Source: Hydractinia symbiolongicarpus (lineage: Eukaryota; Cnidaria; Hydrozoa; Anthoathecata; Hydractiniidae). Taken from it: a stretch of DNA of 64,000 nucleotides. Made by a program: the position numbers and the translations under genes. This document shows positions 13,035 to 24,994 of the stretch, one piece after another. The stretch lies in the NCBI RefSeq assembly GCF_029227915.1, contig NC_079876.1:12400001-12464000 (forward strand), given 5' to 3'. The notes beneath the pieces are model-generated. The model was not told where the DNA came from. It saw only the letters and a program-made list of their open reading frames with translations, and searched no databases. The first letter of the stretch is position 1. Each line of letters begins with the position of its first letter.

Positions 13035-16000
13035 TTATAGACCGGGTAAGATATATGCAATGTTATCTAGCGTACGAGCCTAAATATGAACATAAAACCA
13101 ATGTATTAAAATTGACCAAACAAGAGATGAAATAAAAGTTCTAAGTAATCACATCCTATTTATAGATCTATGGTCGGCATCGTAATATTTTATTATAAAA
13201 AAAGAACAGAGAAACCTTCCTAAAATCAAAACTAAACAGCAAACAAATGAAGAAACAAACACAAACTCATGTAATTTGGCAAAACAAACAAATAGAATGA
13301 CCCAACGAACGAACGAACGAACGAACGAACGAACGAACGAACGAACGAACGAACGAACGAACGAACGAACGAACGAACGAACGAAAGAACGAACGAAAGA
13401 ACGACAGGCAAATCGGTAAAACAAACAAATATTGGAACGAATAAACGAATATTCGAACGAATAAACGAAAATTGGAACGAACAAACGAATACTCAAACAA
13501 ACGACAAATTTTCAAACGAACAAACACACCTGTTGATCTTCATCCACACTAGCTATTTCTGGTATACACGACGTAAGGAAGAGCAAGGGAGGTAGAGCAC
13601 ACAACATGGAATCCAACAGTACCGACATCGCTCCATGTACCGTCATTGCGGACTAATAAGAAAACAAAAAATTCAATCAACATAACGTATTTTTATATTG
13701 AAATATAAAGCACCAAGCTCTGTTTCTCTACGTTAGATTTCAGGGAGTGAAAGCTTTTATAATAAATTTACGTTTTTTGGGTGAAATTCAAGTCAACGCC
13801 TAAGCAACTAATTAGGCTAAAAATTTAAAACTTAAGCTTGGTTTTCACTGAACAGTTTTTTTAAAAACTTCACCCCGCAACTAATCTAAATTATCTGTTC
13901 TAAAACAATTGTTTAAAAAAAAAGGAAAATTATTTTTCTTTCAAGTAAATAATAACATTAAATTATTGGTTATAGCAAATACCGAAATTAAATCTTGCAG
14001 AACATAAATATTACGCTTGACTTCTTTAGGCTTTGCACTTAACAACATGTGATCAGTTAAGATGAATTTTAAAGGTAATGTACTAATTTTAAAATCGTTT
14101 TCATGACCTAAATGCACAATGGCCTCCATGGTCACTTCCCTTCTTTGTCAAAACTTTTTCTCTTCTTTCCTCCGAAACTTTCTCTTCCTGAAGCACGTCT
14201 CTTCCAAAGTGTGAAACACCTCTCTTACAAAATCCCAGAATCAATTCCGCAATATCGATTAAACTGGTTTTTGATAACTCATGTTTATGAATAAATGACA
14301 TACCGGCTCCAGCCATATAAAAGACTCTCTTAAAATTTTTGTGTACGTTAGTGCACCATATATATATATTCTAAGATAAGAACAAGTTGTGGCATTCCGT
14401 TTAAGGCATTTTTTTTTCAATACACACTATCCTTTATCTTTTTCCAAACTTTCATCAAAAATTCTAGTTCTTCTTGTTATTATTCTTATTTTTCTATTGT
14501 TCTAAACAAAAGACCCATTGTTTTTAACCTACACTCCAAGCCTGACCATGAGTCTTAGGATAGCCATTTTATTTTCAATCTACTGTGTCTGTTGATCAAC
14601 TGTTCTGCTAGTGAGCTGAATTGATTCGTGATATTGTTTTATTTAGACCTGCTACAATAGAAAAACAAGACGTATGATATACGCAAACAACCTCGCGAAT
14701 AAAGTTTACAAAAAGCTGTCTATCAAATTGGGATTTTTGTTACAAAGTTAGACACGACATATTTTACTATTTAGATACGCAATAATATTTGTTACACACT
14801 TATTTTTCAAAATTGATTTGTGAGACCTTCCTGAACGGAAAATTCCTCAAACTTTTAATTTTCAATGGGTCCGTCTTGGGTGAACCGACTGACAGGAAGA
14901 AGAAAGACCACAAACCCACAAACCCCAAAATTTGCGAAATTCATTAATTCAGTTAATTCTGCCTACATTCACTTTTAAAAAGTTTGGTGGAAACACCTTT
15001 ATTTACTAGTTAGTTGTTTTGTGTTAAGTGTTTTGAACACTTTTCTTATCTTTTTAAAAAAGAAAAAAGAAAAAAAAAGTAAAAATAGTTACCAAGATGA
15101 GATTCGAACACACGACGACTCCCGTGTCGGTGCTCAGAGAGGCAAAAATTTCCATTCTTGTAGGACACATTTGCGTTTTAATACAAGCTCACGAGCTTGT
15201 AATAAACGCGTAGAGCAAGTATACTTCTCTTACTGACCACTGGTCACATGCAGACGACAAGTGTCAAAACACTGAAGAGAAGTGTTAAAATACAGAAGAG
15301 AATTGTTTGAATCATAGAAGAAAAGTATTTTTAAATTGGAAGAGAAGTGAACCATAAGGGCCATTGTATATTCGATGGTGATGAAAATAATTTTACCTGT
15401 TGTTCCAACGCTCCCGCAATAACCGTGAGTGAATCTCCCAATAGTTGGAGATGAGCAGCAAAATCAACAGGTTGAAGTCTTCGCACACTGTACGTGGGAA
15501 TGGAGAAGGCTTCTTTCTCGCTGATGGCTTTCTTAATGTACTTGAACTCGGTTTCAGTCCATAAAGAAGGAGATGTGCGGTTTAGCTTGTACATTTTTGC
15601 GCGCGAACTTGATTGTATTTCGTTAAACCTTTCTCGGTGTTCCTAAAAATATTAAAAAAATATAGTACTATCGAATTCCGACAACATAACATAAACAACA
15701 ACAACAACAACAAACAATAACAACAACAACAACAACAAAATACCGCATTCAAAATAACATTGACAACAACATCAACAACAAATACCTGCTTTTCAGCAAC
15801 GGATGCAGTGTTCCAAAGAGCAGCAAGTCTTCTGCTGATCTCAGCAAAATCTAAATTAACATGTACATCTTTATCTGTCAATATTAAATTAGAACTATAT
15901 GACATCGTGTTACAATTGACAGAAGATTAACAATAGATGTTTAACATTCTAAAGCTGTGACTCTTCAACTGTTAACCATAACTAAAACAGTCTTTAATAC

Positions 16001-19000
16001 TAGATCAAAAAAATATGCATTCGGATATACAATCAAGCATTATCTTTCATTATCTTTTTGAGCGGATCTAACGACTCTCAAATAACCGTTCACGAAGACG
16101 CCACCAATAAATCCATCAATTATCAATTTAAATGACTAAATATTTGAATTTAAACATTGAATCATAGCTACCTGCTTTTGGATGTTGTTGGACGATAATA
16201 GGTCTGTATTTCCGACAAAATAAATTGTATGCGTTTTTCTAAAAGTAAATTTAAAATTTAGTTCATTAAAATAATACTTTTTACACATTCTGTTCAGATC
16301 AGTTGCCACCTCTTGTCGTAACAGCGGTGACGTCATAAAAAATTGTTTATTGACCACCATTCATCTGCACAGAAAGATCAAAGCTAGTCAAATGTTCTCC
16401 TGTTTATCTTTTTACTCCCAGCCTGTTGTACACAAATCCATGCAATAAAAAGTACAAGCCAATTACTTCAATTCTTGCTGAAAATAATCTTAAGCGTAGT
16501 TAACGCATAAATTGTTAAAAATTTTCAGTACACAGTGTGTATTAGTCCTCAAACCTGATTCCGTGATGTTAAACAGAGATAATGTTTCAAAGACCGTATC
16601 TATATTATAATACCCGTATACGTCTGTCTGTCCGTCCGTCCGTCCGTCTGTCTGTCACGCAAAATGGAAGCTTAGCTGCGCAGGTAGCGAGACGCACGCA
16701 ATGCGGTATAAAAAGGACGGGTGAACCCGTGGATTTTTCCACGGGCTAACGACTAGTTTATTGAAAAACGACATGGAATTACCTGTCAGATTCCTGAAAG
16801 TTATACAGTTTGATGAGAACCCCCGTAATGATTAACAACGAATAGAAAGCGAGAATTGGAAGATAAAAAATACAAATCAACATCTATTTCGTGATCAAAA
16901 TTAGGAAGAAAAAAAATTTCCCTCTTGATTTTTCAGATACTACGAATTATGCAGGATTTTGTTTATAGAATTTATACTAACATGGTTAGGTAATATAAAC
17001 AAGTTCCATTTGTATAAATAAGAATAAAATTTGACTTCGTCAGCAAAAAACGACTCACCGGTTCTGAATGACAAGCAACATTAACTTCACCACCACTAGC
17101 TGTCTTTTTGGTTGGTGATTTTGGAGACGCGACCTTATCCAGCACTGCCACACCAGTCTTCTTCATCCCTTTGGTTGTCTTACCCACCACTTTTCCACCC
17201 ACAGTGACATTTTTGTTAGCCGGGCGGGACAACGCTTTCTTTTGAGCTTTCAAAGATGTTTTTTTGGAAACCACTTTCTTGGAAGATTTTTTTAATGCCG
17301 ACTTTTTTGTTTTCGTTTTTTCTGCCTCAAACCTAGAAGCATCTTCTCCAGACACGTCAGTTGGTGCCTCCTTCTGATCAATAGGTTCTGTTTTGATGTC
17401 AGATTGCATCTCATTTTCATCATAGTCACACCATGGTACCTCAACATCGTTATTTTCTTCGATCGGAAAATCTAAAGTCTCTAGCACATCATTTTTTGTC
17501 TCGCTTACTTCATCTACTTTACCTGCATTGTCTTCAACAGGAACATTATCAACGAGAACAGTTTCTGTTTTCACAATCTGACCATTTGCATTGCAATGAT
17601 TCTTTATGATTCTCACCAACATCTTTTTACTGCCTCTCTTCTTATAAATCTTCTTCTTCTTCACTTTCACCACATTCTCATCTTCCACGAGAAACGTTTT
17701 AACATCAACCACCTTCTGATTTTTACTGTCAAGTTTCTTCTTGATTTTCTTCTTGTTTTTTTTCTGATGAGGTAACTTTTCTTCTACACACTCCAGTGGA
17801 GTGGTTGGAGTCTCCAACGTAGGAGTGGTATTTATGTCTGCTGAAGTGGCTGGTGCATCCGTCGGATGGATTTGAACATCCATAGAACTTTCAGTCACTG
17901 CTTTTTCGATGCCATCATCACGGGAAACGCTTGTCTTTTGTTTCTTTTTATCACTAGCTGTTATGTTCTTTTTAAATGAGACTATCAACTTTGGAGGAGT
18001 TGTAGTAGTCTTTTTTTTAGGTGATGTTGTTACTTCTTCTTTCTCCTTAACTCTCTTTTTCTTCTTCTTTTTCTTCTTTTTACTCGGAGACTTTAGGTCT
18101 TTGACAATGTCTTCTTGTTCCACTCCTTGTTCCTCTTCTTCTTTTTCCACTTCTACATATTTTTTACTACCTGTTGTGACGTAACTCTCATACATTGGTT
18201 TTTTCTTCTGTTTTTTTGGTGAAGATTCTTGAGATGTATCTAGCTCTTCAGATGGCAGTCCCTTCTTGTCATCTGTTACACTTCTTTTACGTTTATTCGA
18301 CTTTTTAACAGGTTTTGCTTTTTCAGGAGATTTTATCTCGCCACCTTTGGTTCTTTTTGTTTTTGTTGGTGATAATTGAGGTTCAGTAACTATGGTACAA
18401 ACCACTTACTTAATTGAACATTTTGGAAATCAAAACAAATATCCAAAACATTTAAGATTCATGTGACTTCCACACAAAAATGATTAGGTTTGATAATTTG
18501 AAGATTAAAAATAATTATGGGAGTTTTAAACAGGTCCTTACAAAAATCAGTTTCTGGGTTCCAAGCCAAAGCCCAGATTTCCAAATAAACCTCTGATTTC
18601 AATGTGACGTCCTTTTTTTCTGATTCACATATCATATTTTTTTTACTTTACTGATTTGCATTTCTAACATTTACAAAACATGTAAAAAATAAATATTAAA
18701 CATCAGTGCCCATCCAACGACCAAAACATAATTTTTCGATGTTTATTTTGTATTCAGATAGTCAGCAGCTGAGCAAAAATTTTTCTAACAAGTTTTCAAA
18801 CTTGCTGTCACCTTGATATCAATTTTAGCCCTGATTTGTCAATAAAAAAAAACAACGGACTGATAAAAAACACTTAGGCGTCGTGACTTTTTATGGTTTT
18901 CTTAACATTTTGGTATTTCAGCCTCAATTTTGTATAAAGTTTTTTCTTATATGAAAAATGTATACCTTAATTTTAATTTTAATTTTAAAACCTATATGCA

Positions 19001-21275
19001 CTATTTTAAAAATTTTACGAAAACTTTACCTTCTGATGTGGATTTTTTACTCTTCTTTAATTTTGCTGACTCAGCAGGAGAAAGAAATTCAACGTGCGCT
19101 GCGTTTTCTTTTGATTTTCTTCTTCTGGATTTGCTTATTTGTTTTTCATCCACCAACTCAGCATTTTCTTGTTTTGGTAAATGAGGTTTTTTTATGCAAG
19201 GAGGAGCTATACTGTCTTGAAACTTTTTTGGTTTGGGTGCTCGCGATGATTTTCTAGGCGTAACTTCTAAAATAAGATGCTGTCATGAACAAACGTTGTT
19301 TTTATGAACAAGTGTTGTTATTGTCAACAAACGTTGCTTTCATCAACAAACTTTGTTTTCCTCAACAAACATTGTCAAAAAAAAATCCCAATATTTTCTT
19401 AATTTTGGAGAAACATTCAACATTCCTGATTTACTCCAAAGGGAAGCTCAATTCTCCCGAATTTAAAACTAAAAAAAAATTCACTTTTTTATTGGACTTT
19501 GTTTTCAATCTTCAAAATTGTAAAACGTTCTAAAAAGAGCTATTTTTAAAAGACACACAAGGTTCAAGGTTCATGCTGTAATTTAATGAAGTTAAGTTTG
19601 CAGAATCTGAATTCTCAGAGGTTTAAAAAGAACAAAATCTCTTCACCATTATCATCTTCAGCCTCCATTTTATTTAAATTAAGTTCAACACTTGGCTGCT
19701 CTTTTATTTCTGATGTTTCTTCTGCAGCTTTTATCTTCTTGTTTGTTTTTCCTCTACCCTCTTTCACAGATTTTTTTTTAGCCGACTCTTTTGGATCATA
19801 ATCATCAATCAACTTGAAACTTCTTTTCGGTACTGGTGTTCGCCTCGATCGACGCACATTATTGTCATCGCTAGCATCGTCGCAAGTTGCAGATGATGAT
19901 TCTGAAAAAAATTGAAAATAAAGTTTTGTATAAAGGCGACTCCAATTTAATTAGTTGTTCTAAGGGTAAAGTTAATAGTAGCTTTTGGTCGGTCGGCGAA
20001 ATAAATATAATTTTATCGAGAATGCATGGTTGGAACAACAACAAAAAGAAATAATAAAAAATAAAAAATAACAACGGAGGAGGGTGGTACAATAATATTC
20101 TGTGTTGTTTTTTACTTGTATTATAACTATTTTTAAGTAGCTAATTTTTGTTATAAATCACATAAAAATTTAAACTTTTGTTTTAACCGCGTAACTATTT
20201 TTGTGATTACAAAATTAGCGCATCACGCATTTTAGTTTTATCACAACAAATTACCATGAACAAAGAATTAATTTCAAGAATATGAAAAATATGACAATAC
20301 AAATTCATTTAATGCACAATTTTTTTTAAGGGTAAAGTTAATAGTAGCTTTTGGTCGGTCGGCGAAATAAATATAATTTTATCGAGAATGCATGGTTGGA
20401 ACAACAACAAAAAGAAATAATAAAAAATAAAAAATAACAACGGAGGAGGGTGGTACAATAATATTCTGTGTTGTTTTTTACTTGTATTATAACTATTTTT
20501 AAGTAGCTAATTTTTGTTATAAATCACATAAAAATTTAAACTTTTGTTTTAACCGCGTAACTATTTTTGTGATTACAAAATTAGCGCATCACGCATTTTA
20601 GTTTTATCACAACAAATTACCATGAACAAAGAATTAATTTCAAGAATATGAAAAATATGACAATACAAATTCATTTAATGCACAATTTTTTTCTGATATG
20701 AATTTTTACAGCTCAGCATTTTTTTAAATTCATACTAAATTTAAAGGAGTTCAAAAGTATAAAATTATGTCTGACTTACGTTATAGAGTTATATTATCAT
20801 TATTTTCCAAATCAAGACCAACCCCATAAATTTCAGTACCATAAAAATTTTACACAAATTCTAATTTTGATTTCAAAATAAATGTCACAAAAAATCTGTA
20901 TCCCATGACATAAATTTTTGATGAGTTTACCAAAAAATACTGTTTCTGACGTTGCAGCATATAGTATTGTGTTAGTCGGGTGCAAAGTTCAAGACTTGAC
21001 ACCAAATAAAAATATACAGCATTATTTATTTTCAAATTCGCATATCATCTTCCTCATAAAGGTTTATCAGTGATTTTGGTATATTATCAAGGCAGGTTTC
21101 ACAAAAAACAGTCTTGGAATTACCTTATTAATGGCATACATAATTTATCTTTACCTTCAGTGTTGGATCCTGTCATTTCCTGGACGTAAGCTTGATAACT
21201 CTTTCGTGTTTCACGCTTGTGCCCCTCTTCATAGGAAAAATGAGATTTAGATGATGTAGCACTTTTTTCACTCAT
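13035..21275 (-). CDS. HMGXB4: HMGXB4-like HMG-box protein, complete nine-exon gene
   Basis: Exons in transcript order: 21275-21155, 19901-19647, 19266-19030, 18389-17059, 16238-16172, 15874-15786, 15642-15397, 13652-13530, 13079-13035. Every junction is GT..AG with matching phase (1,1,1,0,1,0,0,0), and the sum, 2514 nt, gives 837 aa plus stop. Residues 1-40 contain ETRKSYQAYVQEMTGS. Residues 41-648 are Lys/Ser/Glu-rich with repeated RxSRxPxPK-type basic motifs and several nuclear-signal-like KKK runs. The HMG box spans about 649-712 and crosses three exons (NAYNLFCRKYRP, FAEISRRLAALW). The C-terminus has the family-typical VDFAAHLQLLGDSL, SVLLDSMLCAL and LDNIAYILPGL motifs. Vertebrate HMGXB4 is about 600 aa; the basic exon 4 accounts for the extra length. 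The vertebrate protein is a nuclear chromatin and Wnt-pathway factor; function here is inferred. Confidence 0.92.
13301..13400. repeat. (CGAA)n tetranucleotide microsatellite
   Basis: About 20 uninterrupted CGAA units decay rightwards into CGAA-rich sequence up to 13525. It lies in the last-but-one HMGXB4 intron, close to the donor at 13530. The F-V-R-S repeat frames on the minus strand are artefacts. Confidence 0.95.
13941..14316 (-). pseudogene. Intronic protein-like fragment, frameshifted
   Basis: Within the HMGXB4 intron two overlapping minus-strand frames read like one protein with a frameshift near 14120: an upstream part (MAGAGMSFIHKHELSKTSLI..., 71 aa) and a downstream part (EAIVHLGHENDFKISTL..., 64 aa). 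Composition is protein-like rather than A+T noise. I do not recognise the family; it could be a transposon fragment, a retro-pseudogene or chance. Confidence 0.25.
15085..15145 (-). repeat. tRNA-like / SINE-like fragment
   Basis: On the minus strand the sequence GTGTGTTCGAATCTC resembles a T-arm and pol III B box, preceded by an anticodon-arm-like GAGCACCGACACGGG. A full cloverleaf with a D-arm was not found, so this is more likely a tRNA-derived SINE remnant than a tRNA gene. Confidence 0.3.
15690..15740. repeat. (CAA)n microsatellite in an HMGXB4 intron
   Basis: Runs of CAA triplets lie in the intron between the exons ending at 15786 and starting at 15642. Confidence 0.85.
16608..16756 (+). 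mobile_element. Short Helitron-like non-autonomous element
   Basis: It starts TAATACCCGTATACG, contains a (GTCTGTCC)n stretch, and ends with a perfect hairpin CCCGTGGATTTTTCCACGGG at 16726-16745 followed 11 nt later by CTAG and a T. A hairpin about 10 nt before a CTRR end is the Helitron 3' signature, but no insertion junction could be verified. Diverged relatives lie at 37605-38215. It lies in the HMGXB4 intron between 17059 and 16238. Confidence 0.45.
19962..20692. repeat. 366-bp tandem duplication in HMGXB4 intron 1
   Basis: The block starting AAGGGTAAAGTTAATAGTAG at 19962 is repeated at 20328 with a period of 366 bp and, as far as can be read, is essentially identical to about 20690 (both end CATTTAATGCACAATTTTTT). 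It includes a GGTCGGTCGGCG motif and an A-rich centre. The near-identity implies a very recent event or an assembly duplication. Confidence 0.95.
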
Positions 21276-21650
21276 TTGTTGTTGATGGAATTAGTTAACA
21301 TTTTTCGTCTTTTGTCTATATGAGTAAAAGTTGTGCTTACAATTTGTAAATACATACATATATCTTCTTGTTTATTAGAAAGAGAACATTTTTTACAGTT
21401 TTTTAATTTAATAATTTAATTTTAATATTTATTTTTTTTAAGATTTTTAGAAAAATAAGGCCACAATCGCAAATATGCCTGGTTCGGGTCACCCGCGTGA
21501 CCCAACTCTCAAACTAAAACCCCCGATAAATTTGGGGGCGAAGAAGTGGAAATATTAAAATAAAATTTGCTTGGCCCCTTTGTGAGCAACATCAAATTGA
21601 ATATTCTGTGATAACTCTTCCCATTTTATAATTTGTTTACTATTTTTAAA
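21276..21650. other. 5' flank of the HMGXB4-like gene
   Basis: This is the upstream side of the minus-strand gene whose start codon is at 21275-21273. It holds a short G+C-rich patch at 21478-21535 (CGGGTCACCCGCGTGACCC), which includes the inverted repeat GGGTCAC..GTGACCC. No TATA box in good register was identified. Confidence 0.4.
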
Positions 21651-21785
21651 ATGACCAACTCAAGTCCGATCGCACCACCATTACCTACAAACAACTTGGA
21701 AGCGCTATTAGCGGAATTCGTTCTATCAATGACTTCTAGAATACAGGCACGCATGGACAACTTTGTTACTAGACCACTTGTATAA
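21651..21785 (+). CDS. Possible 44-aa small protein, divergent from HMGXB4
   Basis: An ATG at 21651 opens a 44-codon frame with a Pro/Asn-rich start (SSPIAPPLPTNN) and an amphipathic helical continuation (LEALLAEFVLSMTSRIQ), stopping at 21785. The stop is immediately followed by TAATAAA, which could serve as a polyadenylation signal. It is transcribed away from the HMGXB4-like gene. Nothing else supports it; it may be a terminal exon or chance. Confidence 0.3.
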   Translation: MTNSSPIAPPLPTNNLEALLAEFVLSMTSRIQARMDNFVTRPLV

Positions 21786-21799
21786 TAAATCTTTTGATT

Positions 21800-22870
21800 G
21801 ACTGATAATAATAAATGAATTCAAAACGAAACAATATATTTTTATTTGTTTTGTTCACTGCTCCCACATGGTACCTGCAAAAAATTGTTTCTGCTTTTGT
21901 TTTGAAATAAGTTCATTTACTTCGCTATCACTAAGAAATAGGGAGCCCTAAGCATCGGGTTCGTTTAAACGCTATATTTATGCTGTTTTTAGAGAAATTC
22001 ATCGCACAGGCTGCCCGTCCGCCGCTAGATTCAAAAGTTCATGCGACCCAAACCAAAGATAATTGTGATCACGGCCTAAGACAAATAAACATTTCACCCA
22101 ATTTTAAACGTAAAGGAATAAAAAATCGAAAGAACCTAACTAACTCTTTTTCATTTTAACAGCAGGTTTTATTAATTATTTCAGTGCAGTAATCAAGAAA
22201 TTCTCAATAGGGGCTGTTTAAATCCTAATTGGAATTTTATTTTAGGGTCATTGTCTTGTCTACCATTTTTTGTAAGTTGAGGAACTATTGATAGAAAACA
22301 TAAAAGAAAAAAATTACAATAATAGAAAAAAAATGTATGATGTAGCTATATATAATAAGTTTTAAATAAATTGAAGTCTTCATACACATGATCATAAACA
22401 CTAAAAAACAATCAGCAAAAAAAACAACAATGTTTTAATGTGTGATATTTTTTTCTTTTATCAATCAATTAAAGAACATATATTTCAATAGATACTCAAA
22501 AAATAATGGAAAAAAAATTACATGGCCTATCAGTCTTTTTCAGGAATATTTGAGTAGGTATGCGATGATTCGCTTGTGCAAATCAAGTAAGGTGTGCAAT
22601 GTAAAACGCACATGCGAAGGATGTTACGCATGCGATACAGGTTCCGAGGTTAATCTTTGTTGCGCACTTATTTTGCGGTAGAAAAGTGGGGGACGTTTTG
22701 AATCGTGAACCCCAAACACGATGGTTGAGCGTCTACGTACAGCGACTCTCTCAATCTTAACTTCCTTTTCTACATGTCCAAAATAATAGTATGCATGACT
22801 ATACTATCATTTTCATAAATTTTATTGTTTATTTTTCAGGTCATCACAAGAAAATAGGCAAAAATATGGT
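21800..22870. other. A+T-rich intergenic DNA
   Basis: No supported gene. An open frame at 22442-22681 on the plus strand is Cys-rich near its end but has no recognisable domain. Confidence 0.45.
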
Positions 22871-22875
22871 TTGCT

Positions 22876-22952
22876 TTCATCATCATCATCATCATCATTC
22901 TCGGCTTAACGTCCGTTTTCCATGCTAGCATGGATTGGACGGGGCCTGACAG
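22876..22952 (-). mobile_element. 3'-end fragment of the RTE LINE
   Basis: About 77 bp, minus strand: the (CAT)n tail, CTCGGCTTAACGTCCG, then the CCATGCTAGCATGG core, matching the 3' terminus of the element ending at 27175. Extreme 5' truncation is typical of target-primed LINE insertion. Confidence 0.85.
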
Positions 22953-23100
22953 GACAAATAGAAAATGGCTGTTCGTAATAATAAACGTCAATATATCTGC
23001 ATGTTTAAATAACTGGTTAAGTTAGAGGTTGTTATTGTAAGATTTGAGGTCATTTTCAGTCAAGTGAAGAAGTTTTATACTTGGATTTATCATGACAAAA

Positions 23101-23755
23101 TTACCATGACAGAACGGCTTGATAACCTATAGACTTTGTACCAAAACAACTAGTGCGAACAAGTTTAATGAGTCTACGAGCATTAGCTCTGGTATTATGG
23201 GAATGGGAGAAGTCAACTGCAAATGCAAACATCGTATTTATCATCAGAAAGATTAAAAGAGCATTTTGAAAATGAATAAGATCATTAAATTTCATTAATC
23301 CTAGTTGAGTAAATAAAGGGTCAGCAGAAGCAAAGTAATGCGGATAGCACAGTTTTGCGAGGTAACAATCGTCTTAATAAATGAGCTTACTGCTTGTCCC
23401 CAGATTATAGAGCAGTAATTAAGATGAGAATAAAAAAGAGCATAGTAGATAGAGAGTAAAACATCTTTCAGGACCAAGTGTCTTAGTTTGGCTATGATTC
23501 CATTAGCCCTTCTTAGTTTGGAAGCTACAGTATCAATCTGCGGCTTCCAAGTTAGGTTAGAGTTTAGAAGTATTCCTAGGTATTTAATAGAGTTGCTTTG
23601 AAATAATTGATCACCTCCTATAAGTTGGATTTCCTGATCCATGGGCTTAGAGGGGTGTTTAAAAATAATGTATTCCGTTTTTGTGGCATTTAAGGCAATT
23701 TTATTGGCATTAAGCCAGTGCCAAAGGAATTTTCAAATCAAAATTTACTTTTTTG
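23101..23755 (-). pseudogene. CR1/Jockey-type LINE, C-terminal part of the reverse transcriptase ORF
   Basis: The minus-strand frame from 23642 to 23301 carries SIKYLGILLNSNLTW, a Lys/Arg-rich helix and LNYCSIIWG, the conserved thumb region of CR1/Jockey-group LINEs. A frame change near 23300 continues to 23101 with SHNTRANARRLI, a typical C-terminal motif. The left-out middle lies at 27191-27830: the element was split by the RTE LINE inserted between. Stops and shifts make it inactive. Confidence 0.8.
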
Positions 23756-24133
23756 TTAAGACATTTTAATGATTTGTTTCTCATAAGGGTAAAGGGTCTC
23801 TTTAAGAGACAAGAGAGGAGTTGAACGTCCTCCACCATACCTTAGTTTAAAGGGGCGATTGTGGAAGTCCCATGAAATGCCACACAGTGATGGTGTCACT
23901 TTAAAAAACACCCAGTCCGGTCTGTGAACGGTTGGCGCTAGGAAGGGCATCCAGCTGTAAAACAATGACAAAACTCTTTTTTAATTGCCGTAAGAATAGT
24001 TGATCAGACAAACTGCGTAAACGGAGCTGGAACTCTAAGGAGTGAAGGTGTCGCGCACGGTAGGACAGTTTTCAGGTGTGAGCATCATCAGACTGTTACC
24101 CAGCTATCACATCACAAGGTAGATAACAATAGG

Positions 24134-24780
24134 TTGAGGATGGCTAGTGTAAATGTTGGTACTCTGAGAGGTAGAGCAGGTGAAGTAGTTGAAATGTTAG
24201 AACGTGGATCTGTTGATATGTGTTGTGTTCAGAAAGTCAGGTGGAGAGTAGCTTCAGTGAGATTTGTGGAAGGTAGGAGGGCAAGGTATAAGCTTTTTTG
24301 GATTGGTAAGTCATGGATATGGAGGAGTTGGCATATTCGTTGCAGAGAAGTGGGTAGAAAAAGTAATAGATGTTATGCGTGTTAATAGTCGTATTATAGT
24401 GATAACGTTTTTGATAGGTAATAGGATTGTCACTTTTCTGTCAGTTTATGCTCCACAGTGTGGACTCAGTGAGGAAGATAAAAATAAGTTTTATAATGAG
24501 TTAATAGCAGTCACATCAAAGTTTGGAGACACTGAACTTGTCATGGTGGGCGGCGACTTTAATGGTCACGTTGGGAAGTTATCTGAAGGTTATAGAGGCG
24601 AGCATGGAGGCTATGGATTTGGGAGCAGAAATAAGGAAGGGGAGAGATTGCTTGAGTTTGGAATGGCAACGGACATGGTGGTTTGCAACACATCATTCAG
24701 TAAGAGACAGAGTAGGCTGATAACATAGGAGTCAGGTGGTTGTAAGACACAGATAGATTACTGCCTGGTTAAAAAGTTAG
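24134..24780 (+). pseudogene. RTE LINE endonuclease domain
   Basis: It starts MRMASVNVGTLRGRAGEV, the typical RTE/APE-like start, then VDMCCVQ.VRWR. A frameshift near 24300 moves the reading to the frame holding FLSVYAPQ and VMVGGDFNGHVG, the catalytic-loop motifs of APE-type endonucleases. A TAG at 24726 interrupts it before the IDYCLV segment. The family's job is to nick target DNA to prime reverse transcription; this copy cannot make the intact domain. Confidence 0.85.
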
Positions 24781-24994
24781 ACAGGAAAGTGGTGAAGGAC
24801 GTGAAAGTTATATCGGGGGAATTTGTGATATTATCTTGAAGAGTGTTAAAGAAGCCAAGTGAAAGTACAGGCCCCGTCCAAAAGTCTGGAAGCTAAAGGA
24901 AGAGATTGTAGCAAGACAATTTAGTGCAAAAGTTCAGCAGTTATCCCACAATGGTTAATGTGATAGTGACAATGTTGAAAGTACTTGGACTACT

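Noticed and set aside
13149-13527. Phe-Val-Arg-Ser repeat frames
   Set aside because: They are translations of the (CGAA)n microsatellite in an HMGXB4 intron.
17909-18184. Phe/Leu-rich frame resembling a membrane protein (plus strand)
   Set aside because: Antisense shadow of the Lys-rich exon 4 of the HMGXB4-like gene.
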